DNA of 64,000 bases from Clostridia bacterium (GCA_900767465.1 CAAGAW010000009.1:310001-374000); one strand, 5' to 3'; positions 35,467 to 43,796 are shown, counted from the first letter of the stretch. The notes: generated from the letters alone by a model not told the origin. Translations and numbers: made by a program.

Positions 35467-36078
35467 TCAGTTATTATTAGTGTAATTTTGCGGATCGGGT
35501 TTAAGTTCGGGATTTATAGGTTTAGTACTTTGCACAGTACTGTGCAAACCCACTAAATTGTTCACACGCGGGTAAATCAACGTTAAAATATACACCGTTA
35601 CCACGTCTACGACGAAGTATAACAGAATACTTACGAGCGTTGCGCACGCCGCGGCAAATTCAAGACCGTTTACAAGCACCAGAATCATCACCTGATACGC
35701 CATTCCGACAACATAGATAGATACGAGACCGACAAGCGAGAACAAAAACAGTTTTATTCCCCGTATCGTTTTGCTCCTTTGGATCAGAAAACCGGTCAGA
35801 AACGCTCCTATCGGGAAAGACAAGATATATCCGAACGACGGCTTGAATATATAATAGATTCCTCCGCCCTGCGTAAAGACGGGAATACCGATAAGACCTA
35901 TTATCATATATACGAGTTGAGCGAAGGCGCCGTCTTTTGCTCCGAGAAACAAACCTGCCGAGATAACGAAAAGGGTTTGTAATGTAAACGCAACGGTTCC
36001 TACGGGGATTTTGATAAGTCCGCCGATAATAGTCAACATCGTAAAATAACTTATATGAATCAATCTTTTTGTAGTCAT
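35467..36078 (-). CDS. bioY: Biotin transporter substrate-binding protein BioY
   Basis: S component of an ECF-type biotin transporter, 203 residues with about six membrane helices. Family blocks are KIPVGTVAFTLQTLFVISAGLFLGAKDGAFAQ and GIPVFTQGGGIYYIFKPSFGYILSFPIGA. The energizing EcfAT genes are not in the window. The last 30 residues (from about 174) form a hydrophilic tail rich in N, S, T and P; part of it is encoded by a perfect 20-bp palindrome and adjacent AGTACT repeats, so the tail looks like a late addition. It lies 3 bases after birA in one operon under a BirA-type operator. Confidence 0.93.
   Translation of the reverse strand: MTTKRLIHISYFTMLTIIGGLIKIPVGTVAFTLQTLFVISAGLFLGAKDGAFAQLVYMIIGLIGIPVFTQGGGIYYIFKPSFGYILSFPIGAFLTGFLIQRSKTIRGIKLFLFSLVGLVSIYVVGMAYQVMILVLVNGLEFAAACATLVSILLYFVVDVVTVYILTLIYPRVNNLVGLHSTVQSTKPINPELKPDPQNYTNNN
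35524..35548. repeat. AGTACT-centred repeat and perfect palindrome inside the 3' end of bioY
   Basis: AGTACTTTGC at 35524-35533 runs into the perfect 20-base palindrome TTTGCACAGTACTGTGCAAA (35529-35548). A related copy is in the terminator loop at 35425-35434, and three copies lie near 52832-52921. Confidence 0.7.
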
Positions 36079-36081
36079 TTT

Positions 36082-37026
36082 TCACCTCACTTTTACGCTT
36101 ACTTCTTCGTTATTAAGCACGATTGAACGCCCGTTAGCAGTTTCCGCCGTTAATTCTCCGAGCGCAGTTAAACCGGTTGCTTTCGCCTCGTATTCTCTGC
36201 CGTTTTTTTCCAGAACGGTTACGATTTTACCGATAACGAAACACCTCTTCTCGTATTCTATCATAAATTCGCTGGTAAGCGGTTGTGTGTAGCGAAGCAG
36301 TTTTTCGCTTATTTTAGCAACGAGTTCGTTACGCGACGCCGCGCCTATACTTCCGGCCCGATCCGATATGTCGGTGGGAAAATCCGATGTAGTTACGTTT
36401 ACGCCGATTCCGACGATTATGTTGTCGAACTTCGCGCTTTCGCAATTTAACGTTGCTTCGGTAAGGATTCCTACGCATTTTTTCCCGTCGACATATACGT
36501 CGTTAATCCATTTTATAAGCGCGGTTTTGCCTGTAATCGATTCGATCGTTTCGGCGGTCGCAAGCGCGGCGGCGGTCGTAACCAGCACGCTCTTTTCCGG
36601 CGGAATATCCGGGTGGATTACCACGCTGAAATACACACCGGTGTCACACGGCGAATAAAACGACCTTCCGCGTCTCCCTCTTCCGTTGCGTTGCGCGTTT
36701 GCCACGACTATTATATTTTTATTCGGATATTCGATTGCAAGCCGTTTCGCCTCGTCGTTCGTCGAGTCGACCTCATCGTAAACAAACGGCATAAAATCCG
36801 GCGCAAGTAAACCTATCGCCTCACCGATCAGTTTATCGTCGTTAAGGCTGAAAACGTACCCTTTGTTTCTTTCCGACGCAATCGAGTACCCATCGTCTTT
36901 AAGCCCGTTTATCGCTTTCCACACGGCGGCGCGGGAAACGCCGAGTTTGTCGGCAATATATTCGCCGGACACGGTTTTTCCGCGGTTCTGACATAACAGT
37001 CCGAGGACGTCGAATTTAACGCTCAT
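36082..37026 (-). CDS. birA: Bifunctional biotin-protein ligase / repressor BirA
   Basis: Attaches biotin to carrier proteins and represses biotin genes when loaded with biotinyl-AMP. 314 residues: an N-terminal winged helix (TVSGEYIADKLGVSRAAVWKAINGL, residues about 17-42) marks the repressor-type (group II) ligase; the catalytic domain has the biotin loop NGRGRRGRSFYSP and WINDVYVDGKKCVGILTE; a C-terminal SH3-like domain follows. The ATG at 37026 is chosen for GAGGAG upstream; upstream codons overlap the promoter. The promoter carries an inverted repeat matching the BirA site, so birA-bioY is probably autoregulated. Confidence 0.95.
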   Translation of the reverse strand: MSVKFDVLGLLCQNRGKTVSGEYIADKLGVSRAAVWKAINGLKDDGYSIASERNKGYVFSLNDDKLIGEAIGLLAPDFMPFVYDEVDSTNDEAKRLAIEYPNKNIIVVANAQRNGRGRRGRSFYSPCDTGVYFSVVIHPDIPPEKSVLVTTAAALATAETIESITGKTALIKWINDVYVDGKKCVGILTEATLNCESAKFDNIIVGIGVNVTTSDFPTDISDRAGSIGAASRNELVAKISEKLLRYTQPLTSEFMIEYEKRCFVIGKIVTVLEKNGREYEAKATGLTALGELTAETANGRSIVLNNEEVSVKVR

Positions 37027-37048
37027 TTCTTTATACTCCTCGCATTTG

Positions 37049-37077
37049 ATTATACACATTTTTGGTAGTTGTGTCAA
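37049..37077 (-). promoter_or_regulatory. Perfect consensus promoter of birA-bioY
   Basis: TTGACA (37072-37077), 17 bases, TATAAT (37049-37054) on the minus strand. The start would be near 37042, next to the ribosome binding site, leaving a leader of only about 16 bases. Confidence 0.88.
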
Positions 37078-37100
37078 CCGAATATTTAATATGGTTTACA
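37072..37100. promoter_or_regulatory. Candidate BirA operator
   Basis: Half-sites TGTCAACC (37072-37079) and GGTTTACA (37093-37100) form an inverted repeat with a 13-base spacer. This resembles the published BirA signal TTGTAAACC-N14-16-GGTTTACAA. One half-site covers the -35 box of birA, so binding should block transcription. Confidence 0.7.
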
Positions 37101-37127
37101 TAAATTAAAAAAATTATTGCAATTTCT

Positions 37128-37156
37128 TTGATTTTTCGGCGGAAATATGTTATAAT
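37128..37156 (+). promoter_or_regulatory. Promoter of the DUF4364-TSCPD operon
   Basis: TTGATT (37128-37133), 17 bases, TATAAT (37151-37156). It is divergent from the birA promoter and lies outside the BirA operator. Confidence 0.75.
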
Positions 37157-37175
37157 ATCTTGTACGGAGGTCGTG

Positions 37176-37700
37176 ATGGAATTAACGGACGAATCGGCAA
37201 CGAACAAGTTGATATTATTGTACGTTTTCGAGACGATGGACGTACCCATTACGGCAAACACGATTATCGAGATGTGTACCAGCCTCAATGCTTGGCTTAG
37301 TTATATGGACTGCACGATAACGATAAATCAACTGCAGGAATCGGGATTTATTTATCGCTCGAATAAAGAAAAGAACAGTTACTACAACATCACCGCGGAC
37401 GGTCGACAGTGCCTTTCTCTGTTTTACACGCGTATTCCCTCTTCTTTGCGCGCCGAAATTACCGAGTACATAAAAGAAAACCGTATGTCTATACGGCGCA
37501 AGCAGGAATACTATCATAACTACTACAAAAACAACGACGGAACGTACACCGTCCAACTTAAAATCGTCGATCCGGTTCAGACTACGCTCGAAATCAAACT
37601 TAACGTAGCGAACAGAAACACCGCAAAAGCGGTCTGCTCCAAGTGGGAAGCAAAGGCGGCGCAAATTTACGGACATCTTCACGAAGAACTAATAGATTAA
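37176..37700 (+). CDS. DUF4364 family protein (winged-helix-like)
   Basis: 174 residues, beginning MELTDESATNKLILLYVFETMDVPITANTIIEMC. The N-terminal half resembles a PadR/MarR-type winged helix (TINQLQESGFIYRSNKEKNSYYNITADGRQCLSLF), and the C-terminal half is a beta-rich region (YTVQLKIVDPVQTTLEIKLNVANR). DUF4364 proteins are widespread in Clostridia and unassigned; DNA binding is inferred only from the fold-like pattern. GGAGG stands before the ATG at 37176. It is followed after 16 bases by the TSCPD gene. Confidence 0.85.
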   Translation: MELTDESATNKLILLYVFETMDVPITANTIIEMCTSLNAWLSYMDCTITINQLQESGFIYRSNKEKNSYYNITADGRQCLSLFYTRIPSSLRAEITEYIKENRMSIRRKQEYYHNYYKNNDGTYTVQLKIVDPVQTTLEIKLNVANRNTAKAVCSKWEAKAAQIYGHLHEELID

Positions 37701-37716
37701 GGAGTTATAACACAAA

Positions 37717-37998
37717 ATGGAAAGTTACAGAACCGTAGGAACGTGTGCAAGAGAAATTATTTTCGACGTCGACGACAACGACGTTCTTACCATGCTTAAA
37801 TTCGTAAACGGTTGCAACGGTAATACTCAAGGTATTGCCCGCCTTGCCGTCGGAATGAAAATCGACGACATTATCGCAAAACTCGAAGGAATTAAATGCC
37901 GCGCTAACACCTCTTGTCCCGATCAGTTAGCAAAAGCGCTCAAAGACTATAAAGAGAGAAAGGCAAACAACGAAATCAAATCGGGTCATGATCTTTAA
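37717..37998 (+). CDS. TSCPD domain protein (TIGR03905-like)
   Basis: 93 residues consisting almost wholly of the TSCPD domain: CAREIIFDVDDNDVLTMLKFVNGCNGNTQGIARLAVGM, then KCRANTSCPDQLAKAL. The domain is found alone and at the C-terminus of vitamin-B12-dependent ribonucleotide reductases; its function is not known to me. GGAG lies 11 bases before the ATG. It ends the operon, ahead of a strong terminator. Confidence 0.88.
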   Translation: MESYRTVGTCAREIIFDVDDNDVLTMLKFVNGCNGNTQGIARLAVGMKIDDIIAKLEGIKCRANTSCPDQLAKALKDYKERKANNEIKSGHDL

Positions 37999-38014
37999 TT
38001 GAAATAAAAAACGT

Positions 38015-38050
38015 AAAACGACGTATCGAGAACTCACGGTACGTCGTTTT
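38015..38050 (+). terminator. Terminator of the DUF4364-TSCPD operon
   Basis: AAAACGACGTA pairs perfectly with TACGTCGTTTT (11 bp, 14-base loop), ending in a T run. Confidence 0.85.
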
Positions 38051-38076
38051 AATTTACTTTATTCAGCCTTAAAGGG

Positions 38077-38106
38077 CAATCGCGAAACGCATACGCCCTT
38101 CTCTTC
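38077..38106 (-). terminator. Possible terminator of the catabolic cluster
   Basis: On the minus strand AAGGGC pairs with GCCCTT, with an inner GCG/CGC stem, then TTTAAGG. The U run is short, so this is tentative. Confidence 0.4.
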
Positions 38107-38124
38107 GTTATCTTTTTTATTTGA

Positions 38125-39030
38125 TTAAAGCATTGTCTGAGTATCGTTCGGGTCGCCGTTACGAGCCGCGTCGTATTCGGGCGACCAGTCGAGATCGCGA
38201 TATTTTTCGCCGCGAGGGTCGGTTTTTATCCACACGACGAGCATATCGAGCATTTCTTCCGTCCAGGTAGCACGGTCGATTTGCGCGGTGGTAAACTTGT
38301 TCTGCGCGATCATCTCAAATCCGAAATCGTCTTTTACGTGTGTTTTTGCCGCGCCGTCCACGACTTCCGCCACGAGGTGCGACGGGATAAACAGGACCCC
38401 TCCGCCTCCGCCGAACACGATATCGCCCGGAAGAACGGTCGCTTTGCCGATCCGGGTTACGCTGTTATAATCCTTCATTATAAAGTCGCGGATCGGGGTA
38501 GGATCGATTCCGCGGTAATAAACCTGAACGTCCTCGACCTGTTTCATCTGCTCGACGTCTCTCACTCCGCCCCAGATGACCGCGCCGCCGGTTTTGGTTT
38601 TAGCCTTGATAGCGGTGGTGAGGTTCCCGCCCACAAACGTACCTTTGTAAATTTTGTCGTACATGTCGGCAACTACGACGTCTCCGTCGGTAAGTTCGTC
38701 GATAACCCACTGATTGTAGTTTCCTTTTCGGCCTTCCGCAGCACCCACGCCGAACATTACGTCGTGAAGGTCGGGACGGCTCGGAACAAACGAACAAGTA
38801 ACCGCACGTCCGATAAGTTTTCTGCCGTCGTCGTGCAACGTTCTGAGATCGCCCTCGAACTGACTTTCGTAGCCTTTAACGAAAATCGGTTTCCAGAGTT
38901 CTTCGAGCGTCATTTTGTGCATTTTTTTGATGTATTTATCGTCAACCCAAGGTCTGCCGTCCGGAAGTCTTTTGCCCTTCCACAGCGGCGTGAGCGCGAT
39001 AACGTCTTCGCGATTGTTAAACTTTATCAT
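38125..39030 (-). CDS. RraA-like family protein (putative 2-oxo acid aldolase)
   Basis: 301 residues, longer than RNase-E inhibitor RraA (about 160) or HMG/CHA aldolase (about 230). The core matches: DGDVVVADMYDK, GGNLTTAIKAKTKTGGAVIWGGVRDVEQM (the GGVRD Arg-Asp pair that binds pyruvate and metal in the aldolases) and LPGDIVFGGGGGVLFIPSHLVAEV. There is an extra N-terminal region of about 70 residues. It is the last gene of a three-gene unit with an SDR and a sugar-acid dehydratase, so aldol cleavage of a 2-keto-3-deoxy acid to pyruvate is a reasonable inference. No RNase E is expected here, so an RNase-inhibitor role is unlikely. Confidence 0.82.
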   Translation of the reverse strand: MIKFNNREDVIALTPLWKGKRLPDGRPWVDDKYIKKMHKMTLEELWKPIFVKGYESQFEGDLRTLHDDGRKLIGRAVTCSFVPSRPDLHDVMFGVGAAEGRKGNYNQWVIDELTDGDVVVADMYDKIYKGTFVGGNLTTAIKAKTKTGGAVIWGGVRDVEQMKQVEDVQVYYRGIDPTPIRDFIMKDYNSVTRIGKATVLPGDIVFGGGGGVLFIPSHLVAEVVDGAAKTHVKDDFGFEMIAQNKFTTAQIDRATWTEEMLDMLVVWIKTDPRGEKYRDLDWSPEYDAARNGDPNDTQTML

Positions 39031-39042
39031 ATCCTTCTCCTT

Positions 39043-39771
39043 TTATAGTTTCATGCCGCCGTCGACGTCGATGTTTACTCCCGTAATGTAACTGCCTTCG
39101 TCGCTGGCAAGAAGTATAACCGCGCCGGCGAGTTCGTTTGCCGATCCCGCGCGATTCATGGGAATTCCCGCGTAAACTTTGGCTGCGTATTCCGGATCGG
39201 CAAGCGCGTCGGCGTTACGCGGCGTTGCGATCACGCCCGGCGCGACGTTATTTACCGTTACGCCGTAAGGCGCGAGTTGTTTGGCGAGGTTAGTTACGTA
39301 ATTCATAACCGCGCTTTTCGTTGCGGCGTAAATCGCCATATCCTTATGCGGCTTGAACTGCTGAACGCTTCCGATCGTTATTATTCTTCCGAAGCCCTTT
39401 TCGACCATTTTTTTGCCGTAAAGTTGTGTAAGAATTACGGTACTTTTGAAGTTTACGGCAACCTGACGATCGAATTCCTCGCTTGTGATCCCGTCCCAAG
39501 GCTTGCGGAATTGCACGCTTGCGTTCTGAACGAAAATATCTACCGCTCCGGTTTTGTCGGCAAGCGCGCGAACCTGCTTCTCGTCTCCGAGATCGGCAAC
39601 GACTGCTCCGTATGCGCCGATTTCCTCTTTTACGCGTTCGGCTTTGGCAAGGTCGGACGAACAATGCACGAACACTTTTGCGCCGCAACGTACCATAGCG
39701 GCGGCAACGGCTTTGCCTATGCCCTGCGTCGATCCCGTAACTATCGCGGTTTTTCCGGTCAAATCAAACAT
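39043..39771 (-). CDS. SDR family oxidoreductase
   Basis: Classical short-chain dehydrogenase, 242 residues. Cofactor motif TGSTQGIGKAVA (residues 12-23), NAS motif as QNASVQ, active-site Ser around IITIGSVQ and YAATKSA (YxxxK). After the first beta strand the residues VHCSSD suggest NADP or NAD cannot be told apart by eye. Substrate is unknown; its place between a sugar-acid dehydratase and an RraA-like aldolase suggests it oxidises or reduces a sugar acid or its 2-keto-3-deoxy product. GAGGAG lies before the ATG at 39771. Confidence 0.92.
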   Translation of the reverse strand: MFDLTGKTAIVTGSTQGIGKAVAAAMVRCGAKVFVHCSSDLAKAERVKEEIGAYGAVVADLGDEKQVRALADKTGAVDIFVQNASVQFRKPWDGITSEEFDRQVAVNFKSTVILTQLYGKKMVEKGFGRIITIGSVQQFKPHKDMAIYAATKSAVMNYVTNLAKQLAPYGVTVNNVAPGVIATPRNADALADPEYAAKVYAGIPMNRAGSANELAGAVILLASDEGSYITGVNIDVDGGMKL

Positions 39772-39781
39772 ATCTTACTCC

Positions 39782-41146
39782 TCACGACCACGTTCTGTCA
39801 TTCGACCACTCTTTGTCCCACTCGGTCGTGTCTTCCCACTGACCGGTGTAAATTTTATGGATATGCGACTTTATAAACTCCTCGTCGAGTCCGTCAAGTC
39901 CGAGACCGGGTTTTTCGGGAACGTTTACAAAACCGTCTTTAATAAACGGTCTTTCAAGTCCGATAGCAAGATCCTGCCATTCGGGACAATCGATCGAATG
40001 GAATTCGACCGCCATAACGTTTTGAATCGCCGCCGCAGCGTGTATAGCCGCAAGGCAACCGATCGGACTTTCCGCCATATGAATAGCCATACCCACTCCG
40101 TAACGGTCGCACATCGCGTCGAGTTTTTTCATTTCGCTCAAACCGCCGATGGTAAGTACGTCGGGGTGAACCATCGAAACTCCGCCGCATGACATAAGCG
40201 GTTCGAAATTCTCGGCAAGGTAAATGTCCTCACCCGTACAAATCGGAACCGTGGTAGAATCGGCGATTTTTTTGAAGTGTTCGGTATAGTGCCACGGCGT
40301 AACGTCCTCTGCCCACGCGAGATTGTATTTTTCGAGGCGACGGCAAAGACGAATAACGTCGTTAGCCGAAACGTGTCCGATATGATCGATCGCAAGCGGA
40401 ATTTCGTAGCCGATAACGTCGCGAACTTCGCGAACGTAGTTTTCGAGGTAATCGAGTCCCTTTTCGGTGATATGAATACCCGTTGCATGATGCGGAATCG
40501 TAAAAATTTCGTAATTCTTGCCGAGCATCATATCGCGGTCGATCGAACCTTTCTGATGATTTATCGCTTTCATCGAGTATTTCTTTATATCTTCGAGAAA
40601 ACCTGCGGGCGCGTTGAGGCAACCGGGTTCGTCAAGCATAAGTTCGATTCCGAGATCCATTTTAAGGAACGTAAATCCTGCGTCCATACGCTTTTTTAAC
40701 GCTCTGCCCATGTCCGCGCCGGTATGTTTTCCGTCTACGTCGGTATCGCAATAAATACGGACCTTGTCGCGGTATTTCCCGCCGAGAAGCTGATAAACGG
40801 GTACGCCGTACGCCTTGCCTACGATATCCCAAAGCGCGATTTCGATACCCGAAACGCCGCCGCCCTGACGAGACGGTCCGCCGAACTGACGGATACGCTT
40901 AAAAATTTTTTCGACGTTAAGCGGGTTTTCGCCCATAATGCGGCTTTTGAGCATAAGCGCGTAAGTCGCACTCGACGCGTCGCGTACTTCGCCGTATCCG
41001 ACTATACCCTGATTCGTAAAGATTTTAAGCAGTATGCAATGTTTCGGTATTCCGTCCACGTTACACACGCGAAGATCGGTAATTTTAAGATCGGACGGCG
41101 ACGAGCAAACGTTTACGTTAGATTCGATTTTTTCGTTAAGATTCAT
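39782..41146 (-). CDS. Enolase-superfamily (mandelate racemase type) sugar-acid dehydratase
   Basis: 454 residues. The capping domain (about 20-140) and barrel are typical. Metal ligands appear as D254 (LAIDHIGH), E280 (WAEDVTPW) and E306 (CTGEDIYL), with K162-x-D164 (FLKMDLG) on the second strand and H356 (AIHMAESP). This is the pattern of acid-sugar dehydratases of the MR/MLE group; which sugar acid is used cannot be read from sequence. Family members abstract the proton next to the carboxylate and give a 2-keto-3-deoxy acid. It is the first gene of the cluster, divergent from an AraC regulator, with a promoter at 41216-41244. Residues 1-19 are extra and unconserved-looking. Confidence 0.88.
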   Translation of the reverse strand: MNLNEKIESNVNVCSSPSDLKITDLRVCNVDGIPKHCILLKIFTNQGIVGYGEVRDASSATYALMLKSRIMGENPLNVEKIFKRIRQFGGPSRQGGGVSGIEIALWDIVGKAYGVPVYQLLGGKYRDKVRIYCDTDVDGKHTGADMGRALKKRMDAGFTFLKMDLGIELMLDEPGCLNAPAGFLEDIKKYSMKAINHQKGSIDRDMMLGKNYEIFTIPHHATGIHITEKGLDYLENYVREVRDVIGYEIPLAIDHIGHVSANDVIRLCRRLEKYNLAWAEDVTPWHYTEHFKKIADSTTVPICTGEDIYLAENFEPLMSCGGVSMVHPDVLTIGGLSEMKKLDAMCDRYGVGMAIHMAESPIGCLAAIHAAAAIQNVMAVEFHSIDCPEWQDLAIGLERPFIKDGFVNVPEKPGLGLDGLDEEFIKSHIHKIYTGQWEDTTEWDKEWSNDRTWS

Positions 41147-41183
41147 AAATTCTCCGTTTTTACGTTCATTTACGCGTATTCGG

Positions 41184-41212
41184 TTGACATTTTACCGACG
41201 TACGAGTATACT
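41184..41212 (+). promoter_or_regulatory. Promoter of the AraC-type regulator gene
   Basis: TTGACA (41184-41189), 17 bases, TATACT (41207-41212). The -10 lies in the palindrome GAGTATACTC (41204-41213) and faces the divergent -10 at 41216-41221, so the two promoters compete for space. Confidence 0.65.
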
Positions 41213-41215
41213 CAA

Positions 41216-41244
41216 ATTATAATACCGCAAAGAAAATAAGTCCA
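41216..41244 (-). promoter_or_regulatory. Promoter of the catabolic cluster
   Basis: TGGACT (41239-41244), 17 bases, TATAAT (41216-41221) on the minus strand. The -35 is imperfect, as expected for an activated promoter. Confidence 0.65.
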
Positions 41245-41245
41245 C

Positions 41246-41276
41246 AACTATATTACAAAATTTGCAAACTATATTA
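41246..41276. promoter_or_regulatory. Direct repeat, candidate AraC-regulator binding site
   Basis: AACTATATTA occurs at 41246-41255 and again at 41267-41276, 21 bases apart, two helical turns. The pair begins one base upstream of the -35 box of the catabolic promoter, where AraC-family activators usually bind, and its far end reaches the ATG of the regulator gene. Confidence 0.6.
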
Positions 41277-42142
41277 TGACAGACAAAATTTTATCGATTA
41301 AAGATTCGTCCGGGAACGAACAACTCATGAGTTATATTTCGTTTGCCGAACCTCGGCGCGGAGCGTACAGAAAACACAATCACGTCTCGTTTGAAATTTC
41401 CGCCATACTCGACGGATACGGTAGATACGAGGCGGGTAAAACTTACGATATCGCCACAGGCGACGTGTTTATATTCTCGACAAACGAGCAGCACTGTATA
41501 ACCGACATTTACGGCGACGGTATGCGTATAATCAACGTAAAATTCGACCCGTCGTATATATTCGGCAGTTTTTCGTCTGCCGACTTTATGCGGATATTTC
41601 TCGACCGTAACGCAAGTTTCGAGAACCGACTCGATCCCGAATCTCCTTTTACGAAATGCATTTCAGATCGCATTAAAGCAATAAACAAAGAACTGCGCGA
41701 ACAACGACCCGAATACGAAAATCTCGTAAAGTTTATGCTCGTGGACGTCCTTATTACGATTTACCGCGAGTACGGATACTGTGACGATTACGAGCGCGGA
41801 ATCTCGGTAAATCAGGAAAACTTTTCGCGTATCAACGAAGCGGTCTTATACGTAAACAATCGGCTTACCGAGGATCTTACGCTCGGTGAAATTGCCGCGA
41901 TAGCGTCGTTCAGCCCGAACTACTTCTGCTCGCTTTTCAAAGCCTATTACGGTATGAAAATCTGGGACTACATTTCTATCAGGCGCGTAGACGCCGCAAA
42001 GCGAAAACTCGGCGAAGAACCTGACAAAAACGTGCTTACGATCGCAAACGAATGCGGATTCAATAATACGGCTAACTTTAACAAGATTTTCAAAAAGGTT
42101 ACGGGAACCACACCTAAAGCGTTCCGCACGAAAAAACCGTAA
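41276..42142 (+). CDS. AraC family transcriptional regulator
   Basis: 288 residues. The N-terminal cupin sensor (KHNHVSFEISAILDGYGRYEAGKTYDIATGDVFIFSTNEQHCI, residues about 24-67) is typical of sugar or sugar-acid sensors. The C-terminal DNA-binding region has two helix-turn-helix motifs: LTLGEIAAIASFSPNYFCSLFKAYYG and VLTIANECGFNNTANFNKIFKKVTGTTPKAFR. It probably activates the divergent dehydratase-SDR-aldolase genes. The ATG at 41276 has no visible SD and falls within the downstream half of the direct repeat; a second Met at residue 19 has none either. Confidence 0.92.
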   Translation: MTDKILSIKDSSGNEQLMSYISFAEPRRGAYRKHNHVSFEISAILDGYGRYEAGKTYDIATGDVFIFSTNEQHCITDIYGDGMRIINVKFDPSYIFGSFSSADFMRIFLDRNASFENRLDPESPFTKCISDRIKAINKELREQRPEYENLVKFMLVDVLITIYREYGYCDDYERGISVNQENFSRINEAVLYVNNRLTEDLTLGEIAAIASFSPNYFCSLFKAYYGMKIWDYISIRRVDAAKRKLGEEPDKNVLTIANECGFNNTANFNKIFKKVTGTTPKAFRTKKP

Positions 42143-42163
42143 AGCTCCCATAAAAGTAAAAAT

Positions 42164-42190
42164 AACCCCGACCGCAACCGATCGGGGTTT
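42164..42190. terminator. Bidirectional terminator between araC-type gene and rny
   Basis: AACCCCGACCG and CGATCGGGGTT pair around CAAC with one wobble or mismatch, flanked by A and T runs; it lies between convergent genes. Confidence 0.8.
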
Positions 42191-42194
42191 ATCG

Positions 42195-43796
42195 TTATTT
42201 TGCAAATTCTACGCTGCGCATTTCGCGTACAACGTTGACTTTGATTTGTCCGGGATAATCCATTTCGCTTTCGATCTGCTTTGCGATTTCCTTTGCGAGG
42301 AAAACCGTGCCGGCGTCGTCGACTACTTCGGGTTTAACCATAATGCGGACTTCTCTTCCCGCCTGAATAGCGAAGGACTTTTCGACGCCTTCGTGGCTGT
42401 TTGCGATTTCTTCGAGTTTTTCGAGACGCTTGACGTAATTTTCAAGCGATTCGCGGCGCGCGCCCGGGCGGCTTCCGCTGATAGCGTCCGCGCATTGGAT
42501 AAGCACCGCTTCGACCGATTGCGGCTCGATGTCGTTGTGGTGAGCGGCAATACAGTGAATAACCTCTTTGCTTTCCTTGTACTTTTTGGCAAGGTCGGCA
42601 CCGATGGTGATATGCGTACCTTCGACTTCGTGATCGATAGCCTTGCCGATATCGTGAAGAAGTCCCGCACGTTTTGCAAGGTTTACGTCCGCGCCGAGTT
42701 CCGCCGCCATAATTCCGGCAAGATGAGAAACCTCGATGGAATGGCGAAGCACGTTCTGTCCGTAACTTGTTCTGTATTTGAGTCTGCCGAGAAGTTTTAC
42801 GAGGTCGGGATGAATATTGAACACTCCCGTCTCGAACATAGCCGCCTCGCCGGCCTCTTTGATCTGAACTTCGAGATCGCGGCGAACTTTCTCTACCGTT
42901 TCCTCGATTCGTGCAGGGTGAATACGTCCGTCGGCGATAAGTTTTTCGAGCGTGATACGGGCAACTTCTCTGCGAACCGGATCGAATCCGGAAAGAACGA
43001 CCGCTTCGGGGGTATCGTCTATGATAAGATCCACGCCGGTAGCGTTTTCGAGCGCGCGTATATTACGTCCTTCTCTGCCGATGATCCGACCTTTCATATC
43101 GTCGTTGGGAAGGTTGACGACAGAAACGGTGATTTCCGCGGAGTGATCGACGGCGCAACGCTGAACCGCCATAGAGACGATGTTCTGCGCTTTTTTGTCC
43201 GCCTCTTCCTTCGCCTGAGCCTCGATTTCGCGAACGGTCTTAACCGCGTCGCGTTTCGCTTCGTCTTCGAGGTTGTCGATAAGAATCTTTTTCGCTTCGT
43301 CGCGGGTCATCTGCGCGACCTTTTCGAGTTCTGCGATGATGTTGTCGTGAGCCGCGTCAACTTTTGCCTGTTTTTCGGCGATTTTGCTTTCGCGATCGGC
43401 AAGATCTTTCTTTGTCTGTTCTGCCGCTTCGAGTTTTTTGTCGAGAGCGTCCTCTTTCTTTTCGAGGATTTCTTCCTTCTGAGCGTTACGCTGTTCCGAA
43501 CGCTGCAATTCGTTGCGACGATCTTTCACCTCGCGATCGAATTCGACGCGCTCGCGGTGGATTTCCTCTTTCGATTCCAAAAGGGCTTCCTTGCGTGCCG
43601 CGCTCGCTTTCGCGTAAGCGTCCTCTATCACTTTTTTAGCCGTTTTTTCAGCGCTTCCGATTTTCTTACCTGTAATAATTCCGTATATCAGAATACCGAC
43701 GATTGCTCCGACGACGAGTGCGACAATGCCGATGACAATGGAAAGCCATACGGGAAGAGCGGACGCGAAAAAAGACAATGATCCGTTAAAAATCAT
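42195..43796 (-). CDS. rny: Ribonuclease Y
   Basis: Membrane-anchored endoribonuclease that starts mRNA decay in Bacillota. 533 residues: an N-terminal membrane helix (about 17-42), a long coiled coil (45-205), a KH domain (around 210-275, with [19 protein letters not shown]) and an HD domain with [17 protein letters not shown] and [15 protein letters not shown]. The ATG at 43796 has AGGAGGA 12-13 bases upstream, a long spacing. It is transcribed alone between the recA terminator and the terminator at 42164-42190. I could not settle on a promoter in 43797-43886. Confidence 0.97.
   Translation of the reverse strand: MIFNGSLSFFASALPVWLSIVIGIVALVVGAIVGILIYGIITGKKIGSAEKTAKKVIEDAYAKASAARKEALLESKEEIHRERVEFDREVKDRRNELQRSEQRNAQKEEILEKKEDALDKKLEAAEQTKKDLADRESKIAEKQAKVDAAHDNIIAELEKVAQMTRDEAKKILIDNLEDEAKRDAVKTVREIEAQAKEEADKKAQNIVSMAVQRCAVDHSAEITVSVVNLPNDDMKGRIIGREGRNIRALENATGVDLIIDDTPEAVVLSGFDPVRREVARITLEKLIADGRIHPARIEETVEKVRRDLEVQIKEAGEAAMFETGVFNIHPDLVKLLGRLKYRTSYGQNVLRHSIEVSHLAGIMAAELGADVNLAKRAGLLHDIGKAIDHEVEGTHITIGADLAKKYKESKEVIHCIAAHHNDIEPQSVEAVLIQCADAISGSRPGARRESLENYVKRLEKLEEIANSHEGVEKSFAIQAGREVRIMVKPEVVDDAGTVFLAKEIAKQIESEMDYPGQIKVNVVREMRSVEFAK

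Noticed and set aside
42246..43781. Plus-strand open frame of 511 codons opposite rny
   Set aside because: It is a shadow of rny: no SD, biased composition (F, R, V, D), and no domain. Sense genes here seldom use TTA, CTA and TCA, so stops are rare on the opposite strand.
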